Below, one piece after another: positions 1 through 9,005 of a stretch of 64,000 nt of DNA. Every line of letters begins with the position of its first letter. Position 1 is the first letter of the stretch. Under the pieces are notes generated by a model. The model worked only from the letters and a program-made list of their open reading frames with translations, ran no database searches and was not told where the DNA came from. Origin of the DNA: Aliiroseovarius sp. F20344. Lineage in GTDB: Bacteria > Pseudomonadota > Alphaproteobacteria > Rhodobacterales > Rhodobacteraceae. The translations under genes were made by a program, and so were the position numbers. Where the stretch lies: positions 248,001 to 312,000 of the forward strand of contig NZ_JALKBG010000003.1 of the NCBI RefSeq assembly GCF_023016155.1, in the 5' to 3' direction.

Positions 1-956
1 AAGGAATTGCCTTCGAACTCTTCGTGGTTGACCTTTGCGGTAACAAAATGATCGCCCTGCGTGCCGGTCGGTGCCAGCGACAATGCCTCGGGACGAATGA
101 ACATCATCGCCTCGTCACCCGCTTTCATCGTACCCTGATTGGCGGTCGAGATACGCGACAGCAGGTCACCCGAGCGGTTGGTGCGGATCAAGGCCTGATC
201 ACCTTTGACCTCAAGCACCTTACCGCGGAAGACGTTGTTTTCGCCCACAAAGCTGGCTGCGAATGCGGTCGCCGGGTCGTTGTAGATGGTCTTGCCATCG
301 GCGATCTGGTCGATCACACCGGCCCGCATCACCGCGATGTCGTCCGACATGGTCAACGCTTCGCCTTGGTCATGAGTGATGTAGATGAAAGTAATGCCCA
401 CACGTTTCTGAATTTCACGAAGTTCGGTGCGCATATGCTGACGCAGCTTTAGGTCCAGCGCCGAAAGTGGCTCGTCCAACAGCAGCACATCGGGTTCGGC
501 GCACAGCGCACGGGCAATCGCCACACGCTGGCGTTGACCGCCCGACAATTCCGACGGCAGTTTGTCGCCCTGACCGGGCAGCGCGATCATATCCAGCAGT
601 TCGTCGGCGCGCTTGCGACGCTCTTTGGCGGACGCACCCGCGATCTCCATCGAGAATGTGATATTTTCCCAGACCTTCATCAGGGGAAACAGCGCAAGGT
701 TCTGGAAGATCAGCGCAGTGGGGCGTTTGTTGGGGCCAATGCCCTTCATATTGTTGCCACCGATCAGCACGTTACCTTCGCTGGGCTCTAAAAAGCCCGA
801 AACAGCGCGCAGGATTGTGGTCTTGCCACACCCCGATGGTCCTAGGAACGAAAAGAAATCGCCCCCTTTGATGTGCACATTCGCGTCGCGCACCGCGACG
901 AAATCTCCAAAGCGGATCCAGAGGTTCTCAAGATCTACGCCTACTCCGGCACTCAT
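1..956 (-). CDS. PotA-like ABC transporter ATP-binding protein (3' end outside window)
   Basis: The gene starts at 956 and runs off the left edge, leaving about 318 codons. It carries the full ABC ATPase set: Walker A GPSGCGKTT, signature LSGGQRQRVAIARAL and Walker B VLLLDEPLSALD followed by a switch histidine in ITHDQGEA. The C-terminal part is the beta-rich TOBE-type region typical of spermidine/putrescine importers. It should energise uptake with the binding protein encoded just upstream (1084-2217); the permeases would lie beyond the window. The substrate is inferred from the neighbouring gamma-glutamyl-amine ligase and aldehyde dehydrogenase: a polyamine or other amine. The family call is secure, the substrate is not. 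Confidence 0.9.
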   Translation of the reverse strand, partial: MSAGVGVDLENLWIRFGDFVAVRDANVHIKGGDFFSFLGPSGCGKTTILRAVSGFLEPSEGNVLIGGNNMKGIGPNKRPTALIFQNLALFPLMKVWENITFSMEIAGASAKERRKRADELLDMIALPGQGDKLPSELSGGQRQRVAIARALCAEPDVLLLDEPLSALDLKLRQHMRTELREIQKRVGITFIYITHDQGEALTMSDDIAVMRAGVIDQIADGKTIYNDPATAFAASFVGENNVFRGKVLEVKGDQALIRTNRSGDLLSRISTANQGTMKAGDEAMMFIRPEALSLAPTGTQGDHFVTAKVNHEEFEGNS

Positions 957-1083
957 ATGGTCTCTCCCCATGAACGGGCCGATCACGCGCTGAGATCAGG
1001 CGTGCGACCGTGTTTCCAGACGTTTCAGTCAGGTTAGTGACGCGCCCCCGCCTAGGGACGGAGGAGCGCAATTTTCAAGTCGC

Positions 1084-2217
1084 TTAAGCGCTCTTGAACT
1101 TGTTGACGAACTCGGTGCGCACGTCGGCGTACCAAGGTGCTTCAGCAGGCCATGGGTTCAGGTTGGCCAAGCTGTCACCCGGATAGGCTTCCGAGAAGTT
1201 CTTCTTGTACGTGTCACCCGAATAGGTGTCGGCACCCAGCACCGGCGAGTTATAGCCGTGGCTGTCAATTGCGACGCCTGCAGGCTGCTGACGATAGGCG
1301 TATTCGATGAAGGCATAGACTTGCTCATCATTCGTAGCGCCTACCGGCATCGACATACCGTCGACCCATGCCATCGCACCTTCAACTGGAGCTTGATAGT
1401 GCACAGGCTCTCCCGCCGATTTCAGGGCCAGCGGCGGACCATCCCATGTCTGACCGACCACGACACCTTCGTTCAAAAGACCGTTCTTCTGAGTATCAGC
1501 ATCGTTCCAGATCAGCTTGATGCGCGACTTGCGTGCGATACACCAGTCTGCGATCTGACCCCAAACTTTGCGCATGGTGTCTTCGTCGTTATAGGCAGCC
1601 CAGACAGAACCCGGCTCCATCTCGCCCGACGCTTCCATATAAAGACCAGCACCCAGCATCATCGAGTGTGCGCGGCCCATGGTTTTGCCAGCGTTTTCTT
1701 CAGACCAAACGTCGCCATAGCTGGGCGCATCACCCGCCGGCAGCCATTTGTCGGTGCGGTAAGCGATACCTTCAGTACCCCAGATATGCGGCAGCCAATG
1801 GGCACCGCTGTCACCGAAGTTCCAAGCATCGGTACCGATTTTAGCCATGGCCGGGTTTACGGCATCGATGTTCACTTTTGCCAGATCGAACGGCTTCAGA
1901 AGCTCAAGCGGCTCCCACTGCAGCGAACGGTTGTTGGTGGGCGATACGATGTCGAAGCCCTGACCCTTGGTCGCTTTCATCTTGTTGATGATTTCTTCGT
2001 TCGATCCGATACCGGTGTAGTTCACTTTGATGCCGGTTTCGCCTTCGAAACCTGCAATGAACTCAGGCGGCAGATAGTCCGACCACATCAGGATGTTGAT
2101 CTCACCCGACGAGGCCAGTGCATTCTTCACGTAAAGAGGTGTCGCCAAAGCGGCTGCACCCATGGTGGTTGCGCCTTTCAGCACAGAACGACGACTGAAC
2201 TTGTTTGTTGTTGTCAT
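1084..2217 (-). CDS. PotD/PotF-like extracellular solute-binding protein
   Basis: A 377-residue periplasmic binding protein for an ABC importer. The N-terminus has a Tat signal (SRRSVLK at residues 8-14, then an Ala-rich stretch ending near NALA), so it is probably exported folded. The mature part opens with EINILMWSDYLPPEF and contains the bilobal pattern of spermidine/putrescine-binding proteins (TGIKVNYTGIGSNEEIINKM, a run near residues 47-66). A GGGAG-like ribosome site precedes the ATG. The ATP-binding gene follows 127 bases downstream. The ligand is probably a polyamine or a related amine, given the adjacent amine-catabolic genes, but the binding residues cannot be read reliably by eye. 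Confidence 0.88.
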   Translation of the reverse strand: MTTTNKFSRRSVLKGATTMGAAALATPLYVKNALASSGEINILMWSDYLPPEFIAGFEGETGIKVNYTGIGSNEEIINKMKATKGQGFDIVSPTNNRSLQWEPLELLKPFDLAKVNIDAVNPAMAKIGTDAWNFGDSGAHWLPHIWGTEGIAYRTDKWLPAGDAPSYGDVWSEENAGKTMGRAHSMMLGAGLYMEASGEMEPGSVWAAYNDEDTMRKVWGQIADWCIARKSRIKLIWNDADTQKNGLLNEGVVVGQTWDGPPLALKSAGEPVHYQAPVEGAMAWVDGMSMPVGATNDEQVYAFIEYAYRQQPAGVAIDSHGYNSPVLGADTYSGDTYKKNFSEAYPGDSLANLNPWPAEAPWYADVRTEFVNKFKSA

Positions 2218-2551
2218 TTTTTTCTCCCGTTGGTTTTTACTTTTTTATCTTGCGACAGTTTTTTTGATTATCCGGCGTATCGATAGCGCCAGTTCTGTCG
2301 CACTTTCGATCCAGTTTTTGAGCTTTGCAGAAATTAATAGCTTTCCAAGACCGTCCTTAACGCCGAATATCGAGCCTGAGATGAATTATTCCTGTTTTGT
2401 AACAAGCTCATGTGCAGTCAGACACAAACCTTCACGACGAGGGCATGTTTTTTCGATTTCATCCAGACCGACTCCTTGACCACCCAAAGAAGTGAACGCC
2501 CTGAAAGGGGTTCGTGTCAACAGCTTAAGCCTGATCAGGACTGATTCCATG
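2218..2551. other. Intergenic region upstream of the binding-protein gene
   Basis: About 330 bases separate the EamA gene from the start of the PotD-like gene. The region is more AT-rich than its surroundings, with T- and A-tracts close to the binding-protein start. No conserved coding frame is visible. It most likely holds a promoter for the binding-protein/ATPase pair, which would let the pair be expressed separately from the upstream catabolic genes. I could not assign -35/-10 boxes with confidence. Confidence 0.4.
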
Positions 2552-3391
2552 TCAGATCGAAAGGCCGATCATTGCGACTCCTCCTGCCATAAGGACGGCG
2601 GCAATCAAGCGACGGCGCCAGTTGCCTTCGCGCAGGAAGATAAACCCGATCAAAGCGGCAAAAATGACCGAGGTTTCGCGCAATGCCGACACCGCCCCAA
2701 GCGGCGCGAAATTCTTGGCATATAGAACCAAACCATAGGCGGTCATCGAGACCATGCCCCCCAGAATGCCGATCATCCACGTGCGGCGCGGCAAAGCACG
2801 GATCGCATGACCTCGTCGTATCGCCACGAAACCTGTGATAAAAACATGCAGGACTGAATGCCACGCCCAATAGGACAGCGTGTCACCAGACAAACGCACT
2901 CCGACACCATCGACCAGAGAATAACCCGAGATGCACACCCCGGTGCCAAGGGCAAAGAAAAGCGCAGCCCGGCCAACCCCGTGCCGAAGTGCTGCCCAGC
3001 TGGACACCTGAATGGCCACCGCAATCAGCGCGATGCCAAACCAGGCCTGTGCGGGAAGGATTTCGCCCACGAACAGCATGGCCCAAAGCGAGACCAACGC
3101 GGGGACAATGCCGCGCGCGATGGGGTAGACGACGCTGAGGTCTCCGTGCTTATAGGCCTGACCCAGCATGTAGAAATAGCCAAAGTGGATCACTGTGGAG
3201 GCAATCAAGTAGGGCCAGCTTTCCGCCGCAGGCAAGGGCAGCAACGCCACCATCACCAAGCCGGGAATCACATGACCCAGCGCCACCAATCCCAGTGTGG
3301 CCGTCCGATCCCCCGCCGTTTTCACGATGGTGTTCCATGTGGCGTGCAACATTGCCGCCGACAGGATGATCAGGACGATGCCCGTGGTCAT
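2552..3391 (-). CDS. EamA/DMT-family transporter
   Basis: A 279-residue integral membrane protein with about ten hydrophobic helices in two repeats, the EamA (drug/metabolite transporter) architecture. The N-terminus (MTTGIVLIILSAAMLHATWN) and the second-repeat stretch GMVSMTAYGLVLYAKNFAPL are typical of DMT proteins. It lies four bases downstream of the alcohol dehydrogenase gene on the same strand, so it probably belongs to that transcript. It could export a metabolite or pathway intermediate. The substrate is unknown. Confidence 0.85.
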   Translation of the reverse strand: MTTGIVLIILSAAMLHATWNTIVKTAGDRTATLGLVALGHVIPGLVMVALLPLPAAESWPYLIASTVIHFGYFYMLGQAYKHGDLSVVYPIARGIVPALVSLWAMLFVGEILPAQAWFGIALIAVAIQVSSWAALRHGVGRAALFFALGTGVCISGYSLVDGVGVRLSGDTLSYWAWHSVLHVFITGFVAIRRGHAIRALPRRTWMIGILGGMVSMTAYGLVLYAKNFAPLGAVSALRETSVIFAALIGFIFLREGNWRRRLIAAVLMAGGVAMIGLSI

Positions 3392-3395
3392 TGGG

Positions 3396-4541
3396 TCAGA
3401 TCACATCTTCAAAGAGCTGCCGCAGGTTTTCACGGGTCAGCTCGACAGGGTTACCGCCACAGCTGGGATCTTTGATCGCGCCTTCGACCAGAGCGTCCAT
3501 CTGATCGGCGCTCACGCCCATCTCGGACAGTTTGCGTGGGATTTCGAAGCTGTCGTTGAAGTCTTGCACGAAGCGCTGGAAGCCTTTGAAGCCGCCCTCG
3601 ATGCCCAGATAACCCGCAGCGCGGTCGAAACGATCTGCGATCTCGGACGCGTTGAACTCCAACACCGCAGGCATGCAGACCGCATTCGTCGTGCCGTGGT
3701 GGGTATTGAAGATCGCGCCAACCGGGTGGGACAGCGCATGGATCGCGCCCAAGCCTTTCTGGAACGCGGTCGCACCCATCGCAGCGGCGGACATCATGTT
3801 GGCGCGCGCCTCAAGGTCGCTGCCGTCCGCATAGGCGCGGGGCAGATAGTCGATGACCAGACGCATGCCTTCCAGCGCGATGCCTTGCGACATCGGGTGG
3901 TAATGCGGGGACGAGAACGCCTCGACACAATGCGCAAACGCATCCAGACCGGTGCCTGCGGTGATGAACTTGGGCATGCCCATAGTCAGTTCCGGGTCCG
4001 CAATCACAACAGCGGGAAGAACCTTGGGGTGGAAGATGATCTTCTTCTCGTGCGTCTCAGAATTCGTGATGATCGAAGCGCGCCCGACTTCCGAGCCGGT
4101 CCCAGCCGTGGTCGGCACCGCGATGATCGGCGCAATCGCCTCCGCATCCGCGCGGGTCCACCAATCGCCGATATCCTCGAAATCCCAGATGGGGCGGGTC
4201 TGTCCAGCGTAGAACGCCACCATCTTGCCCAGATCCAGACCAGAGCCGCCACCGAACGCAATCACACCATCATGGCCGCCTGCCTTATAGGCTTCGACGC
4301 CGGCATGCAGGTTGATCTCGGACGGGTTGGGGTCCACGTCGCTGAACATTCCGCGGCCCAGACCGGCGGCCTCCATGATGTCCAGTGTCGCCTTTGTGAT
4401 CGGCAGATCGGCCAGACCTTTGTCAGTCACCAGAAGCGGGCGCTTCATGCCCGCCTGCGCACAGGCCTCGGGCAATTCCTTGATACGGCCTGCGCCGAAC
4501 TTCATCGCGGTCGGATAGGACCAGTTTCCAACAAGGCTCAT
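3396..4541 (-). CDS. Iron-containing alcohol dehydrogenase
   Basis: A 381-residue group III NAD(P)-dependent alcohol dehydrogenase. The nucleotide-binding motif GGGSGLDLGK lies near residues 97-106. The predicted iron ligands are D200 and H204 (GLDAFAHCVEAF), H268 (GAIHALSHP) and H282 (NTHHG). The frame stays open 35 codons upstream, but I chose the ATG at 4541 because an AAGG-type ribosome site precedes it, the family N-terminus fits, and it overlaps the aldehyde dehydrogenase stop as ATGA. Paired with that dehydrogenase it probably interconverts an alcohol and an aldehyde in amine or amino-alcohol breakdown. The substrate is not determinable here. Confidence 0.9.
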   Translation of the reverse strand: MSLVGNWSYPTAMKFGAGRIKELPEACAQAGMKRPLLVTDKGLADLPITKATLDIMEAAGLGRGMFSDVDPNPSEINLHAGVEAYKAGGHDGVIAFGGGSGLDLGKMVAFYAGQTRPIWDFEDIGDWWTRADAEAIAPIIAVPTTAGTGSEVGRASIITNSETHEKKIIFHPKVLPAVVIADPELTMGMPKFITAGTGLDAFAHCVEAFSSPHYHPMSQGIALEGMRLVIDYLPRAYADGSDLEARANMMSAAAMGATAFQKGLGAIHALSHPVGAIFNTHHGTTNAVCMPAVLEFNASEIADRFDRAAGYLGIEGGFKGFQRFVQDFNDSFEIPRKLSEMGVSADQMDALVEGAIKDPSCGGNPVELTRENLRQLFEDVI

Positions 4542-5920
4542 GATGTCACCTTCTTCAGATGGTAGGATTTCGGACGTGTCAGGTTGTGGAAGCCGATGAC
4601 CGACAAACCACCCCCACGCCCAGTGTTCTTGCAGCCAGTCCAGCACAGGCCAGGATCAAGATAGTCGGCACGGTTCATGAAAACTGTCCCCGTTTCGACC
4701 TGATCGCCCACACGTGCGGCACGATCCACGTCGCTGGTCCAGAGGCTCGCGGTCAGACCGAACTCGCTGTCATTCATCAGTGCGATGGCTTCTTCGTCGG
4801 AAGACACCTTCATGATCCCCACAACTGGACCAAAACTCTCATCCCGCATCACACGCATGTCGTGGGTAACTTTGGTCAGGATCTGAGGCGTCAGATAGGC
4901 GCCGCCGTCATCCTCAGCGAAGGTGTCGATGTGGGCCACAGCACCATCGGCCAGCGCTTCCGAGATCTGCGCCCGCACCTCATCGGCAAAGCGCACATTC
5001 GCCATTGGACCTAAAGTGGTTTCTGGGTCCAGTGGGTTGCCCAGCTTGTAGCCCTTCACGATCTCGACCGCTTTGGCGACGAAGTCGTCATACAGGATTT
5101 CATGCACATAAATCCGCTCGATCCCGCAGCAGCACTGGCCCGCGTTGAACATGGCCCCGTCGATCAGCGTGTCGACCGCCGCGTCCAGATCAGCGTCCTC
5201 CATGACATAGCCAGGGTCTTTCCCGCCCAGCTCGGTGCCCACGCCGGTAAATGTACCCGCCGCCGCGCGTTCCATCGCCTGACCGCCGCCAACGGACCCG
5301 GTGAAATTCACGAAGTCGAAGGCATTGCCCGCAATTAGATCATTGGTCACGTCATGCGACAGGAAGACATTCTGGAACACATCGGCGGGAACACCTGCCG
5401 AGGCAAACGCCGCCGCCATCCGCTCGCCCACCAACAGGGTCTGCGTCGCGTGCTTTAACACCACCGCGTTGCCCGCAATCAGCGCCGGAGCGACCGTGTT
5501 GATCGCAGTCATGTAAGGATAGTTCCACGGGGCCACGACAAAAACGACGCCATGCGGCACGCGCTTGATGTAGCGTTTGAAGGTCTCATCCTCGCCCACT
5601 TCGATATCAGCCAGACTGTCCGCCGCGATCGAGGCCATGTGGCTGGCGCGTTCATTGAACCCGCCGAACTCTCCGCCATAGCGCACCGGGCGGCCCATCA
5701 TGTGGGCAAGCTCTGGCACGATCTCGTCATTCATTGCGCCAACGGCGGCAACGCCAGCCATCACCAACTCGACCCGCTCAGCCAGCGGTCGCGCCGCCCA
5801 GTCTGCCTGTGCGTTCCGTGCACGTGCCACAACGTCTTGCGCGGCTTCCAGTGACAGAACCTCGCGCTCGGCAAAGACCGATCCATCAATCGGCGAGATA
5901 CATTTCAACATCTGGCCCAT
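4538..5920 (-). CDS. Aldehyde dehydrogenase family protein
   Basis: A 460-residue NAD(P)-dependent aldehyde dehydrogenase. The general base is E230 in GVGTELGGKDPG. The catalytic cysteine is C264 in the unusual triple-cysteine stretch GQCCCG (residues 261-266). The N-pocket motif PWNYP and the C-terminal ESFGPVVG element are also present. It sits between a glutamine-synthetase-like ligase and an iron alcohol dehydrogenase and overlaps the latter by ATGA. In a gamma-glutamyl-amine route it would oxidise the gamma-glutamyl aldehyde, the PuuC-type step; this role is inferred from neighbours only. Confidence 0.9.
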   Translation of the reverse strand: MGQMLKCISPIDGSVFAEREVLSLEAAQDVVARARNAQADWAARPLAERVELVMAGVAAVGAMNDEIVPELAHMMGRPVRYGGEFGGFNERASHMASIAADSLADIEVGEDETFKRYIKRVPHGVVFVVAPWNYPYMTAINTVAPALIAGNAVVLKHATQTLLVGERMAAAFASAGVPADVFQNVFLSHDVTNDLIAGNAFDFVNFTGSVGGGQAMERAAAGTFTGVGTELGGKDPGYVMEDADLDAAVDTLIDGAMFNAGQCCCGIERIYVHEILYDDFVAKAVEIVKGYKLGNPLDPETTLGPMANVRFADEVRAQISEALADGAVAHIDTFAEDDGGAYLTPQILTKVTHDMRVMRDESFGPVVGIMKVSSDEEAIALMNDSEFGLTASLWTSDVDRAARVGDQVETGTVFMNRADYLDPGLCWTGCKNTGRGGGLSVIGFHNLTRPKSYHLKKVTS

Positions 5921-5988
5921 GCCAAGTCTCCATCTTTCAAGGGATCACATCCCCTTTCCTTTTTCACAGATATTTGGGGAGGACCCCG

Positions 5989-7368
5989 TTATGCCCGCTC
6001 GAACCCACGTGCGATTTCCCAATCGGTCACGACGCGGTCAAACTCTTCAATCTCAACTTCCGCAGCACGTGTATAGTGGTCGACCACATCATCCCCCATC
6101 GCTGCCCGCAGCATCTTTGACCCATGCAGCGCATCGCGCGCAGCGGACAGATTGCCTGGGATCATTCCAGTGTCCCCCTGATAGACATCGCCAGTGGTTG
6201 GGGCCTGAAGCTCCAACCCTTCTTCGATGCCAGCAATACCTGCGGCCAGCATTCCTGCTATGGCCAGATATGGATTCATGTCCGATCCAGGGATGCGGCA
6301 CTCGACGCGCACGGCCTTGGTGCCATCGCCACACAGACGGAAGCCTGCAGTGCGGTTGTCCACTGACCAGATGATCCGGGTGGGCGCAAAGGTGCCCTTC
6401 ATGAAGCGTTTGTAGCTATTGATGTAGGGGGCCATAAAGGCCGTGTAGTCGGGGGCGTATTTCAAAAGGCCCGCCATGTAGTTCTTCATCAGATTCGACA
6501 TGCCCAGTGCATCTTTGGGATCGAAGAAAGCGTTGACCCCATCTTTCCACAGCGACTGGTGCACGTGGGACGAAGAGCCCACCTTGTCGTGATGCCATTT
6601 CGGTAGGAAGGTCGCGGCATGGCCTTGCTGCCAAGCGATTTCCTTCACAGCATGTTTTGCGATCGTGTGATAGGCGGCATTGTCCATCGCGCCTGCATAT
6701 TTGATGTTCAGTTCTTCCTGACCGGTCTCAGCCTCGCCCTTCGAGTTCTCGATCGGAAGCCCAGCATTCCACAGGTGATTGCGGATCGGCCGCATCACGT
6801 GTTCCTCCTTTGTGGTCTGCAAGATGTGGTAGTCTTCGTTGTAGCCCGAGATCGGGGCCATATCGCGGAAGCCGTCTTTGCGGATTTCGTCAAAGCTCTT
6901 CTCGAACAGGAAGAACTCCAGCTCGGTCGCGGTCATCGCATCAAAGCCCATCTCGGCCAGTCGTTCCACCTGACGTTTCAGGATCGCGCGGGGCGAATGC
7001 GGCACGTCTTGATGCGTGTGATGATCAAGGATGTCGCACAGCACCATCGCCGTGCCCTCAAGCCAAGGCAAAGGTCGCAAGGTCGACAGGTCGGGCTTCA
7101 TGACATAGTCGCCATATCCCCCTTCCCACGAGGTCGAGGCATAGCCATCCGGCGTTCCCATCTCGAGATCCGTTGCCAGCAGATAATTGCAGCAATGGGT
7201 TTCTTCATACGCCCCATTCACAAAATGGCCCGCATGGAACCGCTTGCCCATTAACCGGCCCTGCATATCCACCAAACAGACCAGCACGGTATCAATGCTG
7301 CCCTCTGCCACTTGGGCTTTCAGATCGTCGAAACTTAGCATGTTTTCACTTTCATTCATCGGTGCCAT
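5989..7368 (-). CDS. Glutamine synthetase family protein (gamma-glutamyl-amine ligase-like)
   Basis: A 459-residue member of the glutamine synthetase superfamily in the PuuA/GlnA3-like branch, which ligates glutamate to amines with ATP. Visible active-site elements are ATELEFFLF (glutamates near 149/151), GSSSHVHQSLW (264-274, ATP/glutamate site), NRTAGFRLCG, and NPYLAIAGMLAAG near the C-terminus. The length fits the family. The next gene downstream is the aldehyde dehydrogenase, which supports an amine-catabolic role. The start is uncertain: ATG codons at 7368, 7359 and 7341 are all possible, none has a strong ribosome site, and the first two overlap the end of the upstream gene. Confidence 0.88.
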   Translation of the reverse strand: MAPMNESENMLSFDDLKAQVAEGSIDTVLVCLVDMQGRLMGKRFHAGHFVNGAYEETHCCNYLLATDLEMGTPDGYASTSWEGGYGDYVMKPDLSTLRPLPWLEGTAMVLCDILDHHTHQDVPHSPRAILKRQVERLAEMGFDAMTATELEFFLFEKSFDEIRKDGFRDMAPISGYNEDYHILQTTKEEHVMRPIRNHLWNAGLPIENSKGEAETGQEELNIKYAGAMDNAAYHTIAKHAVKEIAWQQGHAATFLPKWHHDKVGSSSHVHQSLWKDGVNAFFDPKDALGMSNLMKNYMAGLLKYAPDYTAFMAPYINSYKRFMKGTFAPTRIIWSVDNRTAGFRLCGDGTKAVRVECRIPGSDMNPYLAIAGMLAAGIAGIEEGLELQAPTTGDVYQGDTGMIPGNLSAARDALHGSKMLRAAMGDDVVDHYTRAAEVEIEEFDRVVTDWEIARGFERA

Positions 7369-7879
7369 TTGACAGTTCTGTTTGGCCTAAAATATCTACG
7401 GGTTGATCAGAGAATACCGACATCGCCAGCGCACGCATCTCATCCAGATTGGGCTTGCCTTCATAGAAACCAAGGTTGGTATGGCTATTAGTTTCATACA
7501 GATCGGCATGATAGAGCCTGTCATCACCGGTGGAACCCTCACCATCAAGCCCCATCGCCGTCAGTGCATAGGAACCAATAGATACCACTCGCATCAGGCA
7601 ATCTCCCTCGAACTCAGCAAAGAGATATGCTTTTGCGTATTTCCCTTTGAGCGGTCCGAAAAGTACTTCGTGCACTTTGCGGCCCAATGAAGTGGGATGA
7701 GCATCCACAACTTTGAATTCTTGTGGACCGGGATTTGTGAAACCCGACCATCTGTAGTCTGGACAGCTATCCGCTGTTTGAGCCGCCAATGGGTAGGCCA
7801 CCAAACCAAGCGCGACAAAAACCACTGCCGTCATAAAGCGACCGCGATCTAGTGCTATTCGTTGCCGTGGAAACATCAT
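7352..7879 (-). CDS. Small exported protein of unknown function
   Basis: A 175-residue protein that I do not recognise. A hydrophobic segment near residues 16-33 (MTAVVFVALGLVAYPLAAQ) looks like a signal peptide, and M16 (position 7834) could be the real start. The mature part has two cysteines, one in DSCPDYRW and one in EGDCLMRV, which could form a disulfide. Its end overlaps the ligase gene start and it follows the TRAP binding-protein gene by 58 bases, so it is probably co-transcribed with them. It could be a periplasmic accessory protein of the uptake or catabolic genes. Confidence 0.6.
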   Translation of the reverse strand: MMFPRQRIALDRGRFMTAVVFVALGLVAYPLAAQTADSCPDYRWSGFTNPGPQEFKVVDAHPTSLGRKVHEVLFGPLKGKYAKAYLFAEFEGDCLMRVVSIGSYALTAMGLDGEGSTGDDRLYHADLYETNSHTNLGFYEGKPNLDEMRALAMSVFSDQPVDILGQTELSNGTDE

Positions 7880-7937
7880 TTGTCTTTCAGTTAGATTGGC
7901 AGAGCCCTAGGTAGAGCTCTGCCCGATTGCTTACACC

Positions 7938-8972
7938 TTAGCCATAGCGGTAAGGCCGTCCAGCCTTCTGCATGTCGGCGTTATACTTGCGGAAGATTTC
8001 GACCACTTTGGCCTTGGTCGGGCTTTCTGCGGCGATCTCGTCCCAGAAGGCGACGGCGGCATTTTCGACCTGTGCCCATTCCTCGTCGGGGATGGTGGTT
8101 AGGCTCATCTTGTCGCCGTTGACGCGCAGGTTGGCTTCACCGCCCCAATACCACCACTGGCGATAATAGTGCGACTGATCACAGCAGACGCGGAACAGCG
8201 TTTGCAGGTCCTCCGGCAGCTCGTTCCAGCGGTCCATATTTGCAAAGAACGACCCGGCCCAAGCGCCCGAGATGTTGTTGGTCAGGAAATAGTTGGTCAC
8301 GTCGGCCCAGCCCACAGTGTAGTCTTCCGTGATGCCCGACCATGCGATTCCGTCCAGCTCACCGGTTTGCACGGCGACCTCGATGTCTTCCCACGGCAAG
8401 GTCACGGGAACCACGCCGAACTGCGACAGGAAGCGGCCTGCGGTTGGGAAGGTGAAGACGCGCTTGCCTTTCAAGTCAGCAAGCGAGTTGATCGGATCCT
8501 TGGTGGCGAAGTGGCACGGGTCCCACGACCCAGCGCTGACGTGCTTGATGCCAACAGCTGAGTATTCCTCGTCCCAGATCTCGTTCAGGCCGTATTGGTT
8601 GAACAGCACTGGCACGTCGAGCGAATAGCGGGACGCGAACGGGAAATAGCCGCCAAACACGGTGACATCGGTGGGTGACGCCATCGAATCGTCATCCGAC
8701 TGCACCGCATCAATCGTGCCTTTCTGCATGGCGCGGAACAGCTCGCCCGTTGGGACCAATTGGTCGGCATAGAACAGCTCGATCTGCATGCGGTCGCCTG
8801 CGATCTTATTGAACATCTCGATTGCAGGATCGATCACGTGAGCAGCAAGCGCTGGTCCCGCATAGGTCTGCATCCGCCACTTGATCGTGCTTTGCGCAAG
8901 CGCGGGTGTCGCCAAAGGAGCCGCGGCCATGCCGACCCCGGCGGTGGTTAAAAACTTACGTCTTGTCGTCAT
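7938..8972 (-). CDS. TRAP transporter substrate-binding protein (DctP family)
   Basis: A 344-residue DctP-family periplasmic receptor. It has a Tat signal (TRRKFLT, residues 3-9; cleavage probably after ALAQ). The mature start STIKWRMQTYAG and the elements GTIDAVQ, LADLKGKRVF and VQTGELDGIAWSG are characteristic. It resembles the subgroup once labelled mannitol/chloroaromatic receptors, which mostly bind organic acids or amino acids. It is encoded directly after its membrane partners DctM and DctQ. The linked amidohydrolase hints at an N-acyl amino acid or similar ligand, but that is inference. Confidence 0.9.
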   Translation of the reverse strand: MTTRRKFLTTAGVGMAAAPLATPALAQSTIKWRMQTYAGPALAAHVIDPAIEMFNKIAGDRMQIELFYADQLVPTGELFRAMQKGTIDAVQSDDDSMASPTDVTVFGGYFPFASRYSLDVPVLFNQYGLNEIWDEEYSAVGIKHVSAGSWDPCHFATKDPINSLADLKGKRVFTFPTAGRFLSQFGVVPVTLPWEDIEVAVQTGELDGIAWSGITEDYTVGWADVTNYFLTNNISGAWAGSFFANMDRWNELPEDLQTLFRVCCDQSHYYRQWWYWGGEANLRVNGDKMSLTTIPDEEWAQVENAAVAFWDEIAAESPTKAKVVEIFRKYNADMQKAGRPYRYG

Positions 8973-9005
8973 CTTCTCTCTCCTAGTTGGTTGTTTTTAT
9001 TATCG

